Below are positions 62,418-64,000 of a stretch of 64,000 nucleotides of DNA, piece by piece. Both the position numbers and the translations under genes were made by a program. Origin of the DNA: an uncultured Clostridia bacterium (GTDB taxonomy: Bacteria > Bacillota > Clostridia > Oscillospirales > Ruminococcaceae); NCBI GenBank assembly GCA_947168885.1, contig CAMVNQ010000004.1:124001-188000 (forward strand). Direction: 5' to 3'. The notes below the pieces were generated by a model. It saw nothing but the letters and a program-made list of their open reading frames with translations, ran no database searches and was not told the origin of the DNA. How positions within the stretch are numbered: position 1 is the first letter of the stretch; each line of letters begins with the position of its first letter.

Positions 62418-63545
62418 TTATACTTCCGAGGATGCAATTTCGGCCTTCTTCAAAGCGTCATTAAGTTCATCAAGCATATTTTTCGGGGTGTATTTTTTGC
62501 TCACCTCGACATATGCGATCATGCCGCTCTGGAACGTTGCAAGCTTTATATCTTCCTTTGACTCCCAGACGTACATATCTATGGTGTGATCCTTGACAAG
62601 TCTCGGCTCACCGTTCTTTTTCTTCAGCGCCGCAAGTATCTTCTTGTCACCCGACGCCGTTGTTTTCATCATCAGAGCGCCATAGTATGCGTCATTGCTG
62701 TTTACAAGAAGTCCGATAGTGTTTGCGCTGAGCCCGTAGTTGTGCATAAGATCATCGCCGATGACATACATCGTCCCGTCGTAACTGTATTCGCTGATCG
62801 TATAGCTCGATACGCCCATATATTTTATCGCTTCCGCGCCGGTCAGGCCATATTCCGGAAAATCTGGCAGACTGAATTCCGCTCCCTTTACAGGAGAAGC
62901 TATTATAACAGGCGTTTTCTCCTGTACGGTGTATTTGCTTCCCGACTTCGCGAGTGAGGCTATCCGGAATTTATAGGTCTTGCCCTCGGTAAGTCCGCTT
63001 ATTGTGCACTGTGTCTCGGTCACGTCCTTGTACTTGACGAACTTGCCTTTTTTACTGCTATATTTGTAAACGCGGTAAGCGGCAGCCTGACTGCTTCTGT
63101 ACCATTTCAGCGTAACGGAATCCGACTCTACGGAAACAGAGATACTGCCCGGAGCTTCTATCCCCTTGGTAGTGACCGTTATGGTTTCCGAACGTGTCTG
63201 CTCGGTGGAATTCCTGCCGCTTGTCCTGAGGGCAGTGACTTTGAACTTATACACCGTTTTGGGTGAAAGTCCCGATATATGGCATTCGGTCGCCATAGTC
63301 TCTGCGAATGTCTCATATTTTCCTGTCTTGCTGCTGTATTTCAGCACTTTGTACGCATCGGCGCCCTTTACAACATTCCATTTTAGTCTTGCGTAATCAC
63401 TCGATACATAATCGACCGTTACCTTCGGCGCGGGCAGCAGATTTTCGGCGGATGCAACAGTCGTGAGCGGCTGTACTATGTACGGAACGCCGGTCACCGA
63501 CATCACTCCTGCGAGAAGGATACCTAAGATCTTCATTTTTTTCAT
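62418..63545 (-). CDS. Secreted double-FN3 protein, paralogue of the previous gene
   Basis: The 375-residue protein starts at 63545 (MKKMKILGILLAGVMSVTGV) after GAGGGTA, with a signal peptide ending near ASA (~33). Two FN3 domains (about 38-128 and 132-218; GADAYKVLKYSSKTGKYET and AAAYRVYKYSSKKGKFVKY) precede a ~150-residue C-terminal domain shared with the gene at 61467. It is the first gene of a two-gene unit, 51 bases before its paralogue. A palindromic operator overlaps the transcription start. No catalytic motif seen. Confidence 0.75.
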   Translation of the reverse strand: MKKMKILGILLAGVMSVTGVPYIVQPLTTVASAENLLPAPKVTVDYVSSDYARLKWNVVKGADAYKVLKYSSKTGKYETFAETMATECHISGLSPKTVYKFKVTALRTSGRNSTEQTRSETITVTTKGIEAPGSISVSVESDSVTLKWYRSSQAAAYRVYKYSSKKGKFVKYKDVTETQCTISGLTEGKTYKFRIASLAKSGSKYTVQEKTPVIIASPVKGAEFSLPDFPEYGLTGAEAIKYMGVSSYTISEYSYDGTMYVIGDDLMHNYGLSANTIGLLVNSNDAYYGALMMKTTASGDKKILAALKKKNGEPRLVKDHTIDMYVWESKEDIKLATFQSGMIAYVEVSKKYTPKNMLDELNDALKKAEIASSEV

Positions 63546-63613
63546 ATTTATACCCTCATGACGGTCAATGATCATATTTCCTGGTTTCAGTTAAGTTACA
63601 TTTTACTGCATTG

Positions 63614-63634
63614 TTAGTAAATAACATTTACTAA
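63614..63634. promoter_or_regulatory. Palindromic operator at the FN3 gene start site
   Basis: A perfect 9-bp inverted repeat, TTAGTAAAT-AAC-ATTTACTAA, lying right after the -10 box, over the likely transcription start. It shares the core GTAAATAAYATTTAC with 63836-63852. A repressor site is likely; the regulator is unknown. Confidence 0.65.
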
Positions 63635-63638
63635 AGCT

Positions 63639-63667
63639 ATAATACCACATATTTTCCGATTTGTCAA
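63639..63667 (-). promoter_or_regulatory. Promoter of the FN3 gene pair
   Basis: On the minus strand this has TTGACA (63667-63662), a 17-base spacer and TATTAT (63644-63639). The leader is ~87 bases and begins inside the palindromic operator. Confidence 0.85.
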
Positions 63668-63782
63668 TACCTGTATTCGTTTTCATAAAAAAATTACAGA
63701 ACATCGGGTTTCCGGAGATCAATCTGCCCCTCCCGTGAAAAGGGAAGGGCACGCAGCCCCGTTTTTACGGGACGGAATGACG

Positions 63783-63822
63783 TTATAAAATTATCCCTTC
63801 CGTTTTTCAGGCGGAAGGGATA
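63783..63822 (-). terminator. Terminator of the DegV-family gene
   Basis: On the minus strand TATCCCTTCCG (63822-63812) pairs with CGGAAGGGATA (63802-63792), then ATTTTAT. A second possible pair, CCCGT-TTTT-ACGGG, lies just beyond at ~63760-63775. Confidence 0.8.
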
Positions 63823-63835
63823 GATTCCGAATATA

Positions 63836-63852
63836 TGTAAATAATATTTACA
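63836..63852. promoter_or_regulatory. Second palindrome, possible operator
   Basis: TGTAAAT-AAT-ATTTACA, a 7-bp perfect inverted repeat 8 bases past the DegV-gene stop. It shares the core GTAAATAAYATTTAC with 63614-63634 but is not next to a visible promoter. Confidence 0.4.
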
Positions 63853-63860
63853 TTGCGCTT

Positions 63861-64000
63861 TTATCTGCGCTTTTCACCCTTTATGAAAAGACCGATGAAA
63901 CTTGTGCCCGCATTCGCGCCGACAACACTTCCGACACTGTGCACCATTCCGAGAGGACAGCCCGTCTTTGCCTTGTACTTCTCGATGAACTCGTCTTCAT
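63861..64000 (-). CDS. DegV-family protein, C-terminal fragment
   Basis: The last 46 codons of a gene that continues past the window. The product ends VGSVVGANAGTSFIGLFIKG then EKRR, resembling the C-terminal end of DegV fatty-acid-binding proteins (IGPVIGxHTGPG-x-LGL-x-F), preceded by CPLGMVHSVG. DegV/FakB proteins carry fatty acids to the FakA kinase. The match is short, so the assignment is moderate. Confidence 0.6.
   Translation of the reverse strand, partial: EDEFIEKYKAKTGCPLGMVHSVGSVVGANAGTSFIGLFIKGEKRR

Overview
The window looks like chromosomal DNA of an anaerobic, motile, Gram-positive Clostridia member, most likely a Ruminococcus-related Oscillospiraceae. The evidence is: near-consensus sigma-A promoters (TTGACA/17/TATAAT), strong AGGAGG ribosome binding sites, diaminopimelate aminotransferase DapL, both a V-type and an F-type ATPase, FliW/CsrA flagellar control, Thr/Ala-rich lipoproteins, sortase-like tails and fibronectin III proteins. 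G+C is about half by eye. No phage, transposase, integrase or CRISPR array was seen.

Layout. (1) 1-4000: the end of dapL, a DUF218 membrane protein, a 160-bp inverted repeat, then thrS with a translationally coupled small membrane protein. (2) 4248-9477: a two-gene operon with its own promoter and terminator, encoding a degenerate SF2/SNF2-like helicase and a 1032-residue sacsin/NOV-type GHKL ATPase. This is the best candidate for an undescribed system. A tRNA-Arg(ACG) follows on the other strand. (3) 9875-18856: a nine-gene V-type ATPase operon (H/G-C-I-K-F-E-A-B-D) on the minus strand. (4) 18994-21540: a solo MazF-family RNase, an SGNH-hydrolase lipoprotein and MscL. (5) 21652-28029: a gyrB-to-gyrA operon with three small genes between the gyrase subunits. 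(6) 28127-37311: a family 2 glycosyltransferase, prmA, and a 2276-residue cyclic-beta-glucan-synthase-like enzyme (GT84-like plus GH94). (7) 37449-45870: the F-type ATP synthase operon, headed by a membrane-anchored protein. It carries a 38-residue membrane microprotein between atpA and atpG, and its c subunit has a two-carboxylate ion site. (8) 45879-48092: a frameshifted FN3 remnant, an SPDTG-tailed surface protein and an amidohydrolase. (9) 48151-58214: a ten-gene late flagellar operon, flgM-flgN-flgK-flgL-yviE-fliW-csrA-fliD-fliS-fliT-like, read from a clear sigma-28-type promoter. (10) 58284-64000: a Thr-rich lipoprotein, an ECF sigma/anti-sigma pair, two paralogous secreted FN3 proteins under a palindromic operator, and the end of a DegV-family gene.

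How the genes fit together. The window combines ion-coupled energetics (V- and F-ATPase), DNA topology (gyrase), translation (thrS, prmA, tRNA-Arg), cell-surface functions (glucan synthase, lipoproteins, FN3 proteins) and the filament-cap and hook-junction stage of flagellar assembly with its FlgM and FliW/CsrA checkpoints. Functions come from motifs read by eye. No database search was possible, so family assignments for the helicase/GHKL pair and the small genes are inference.
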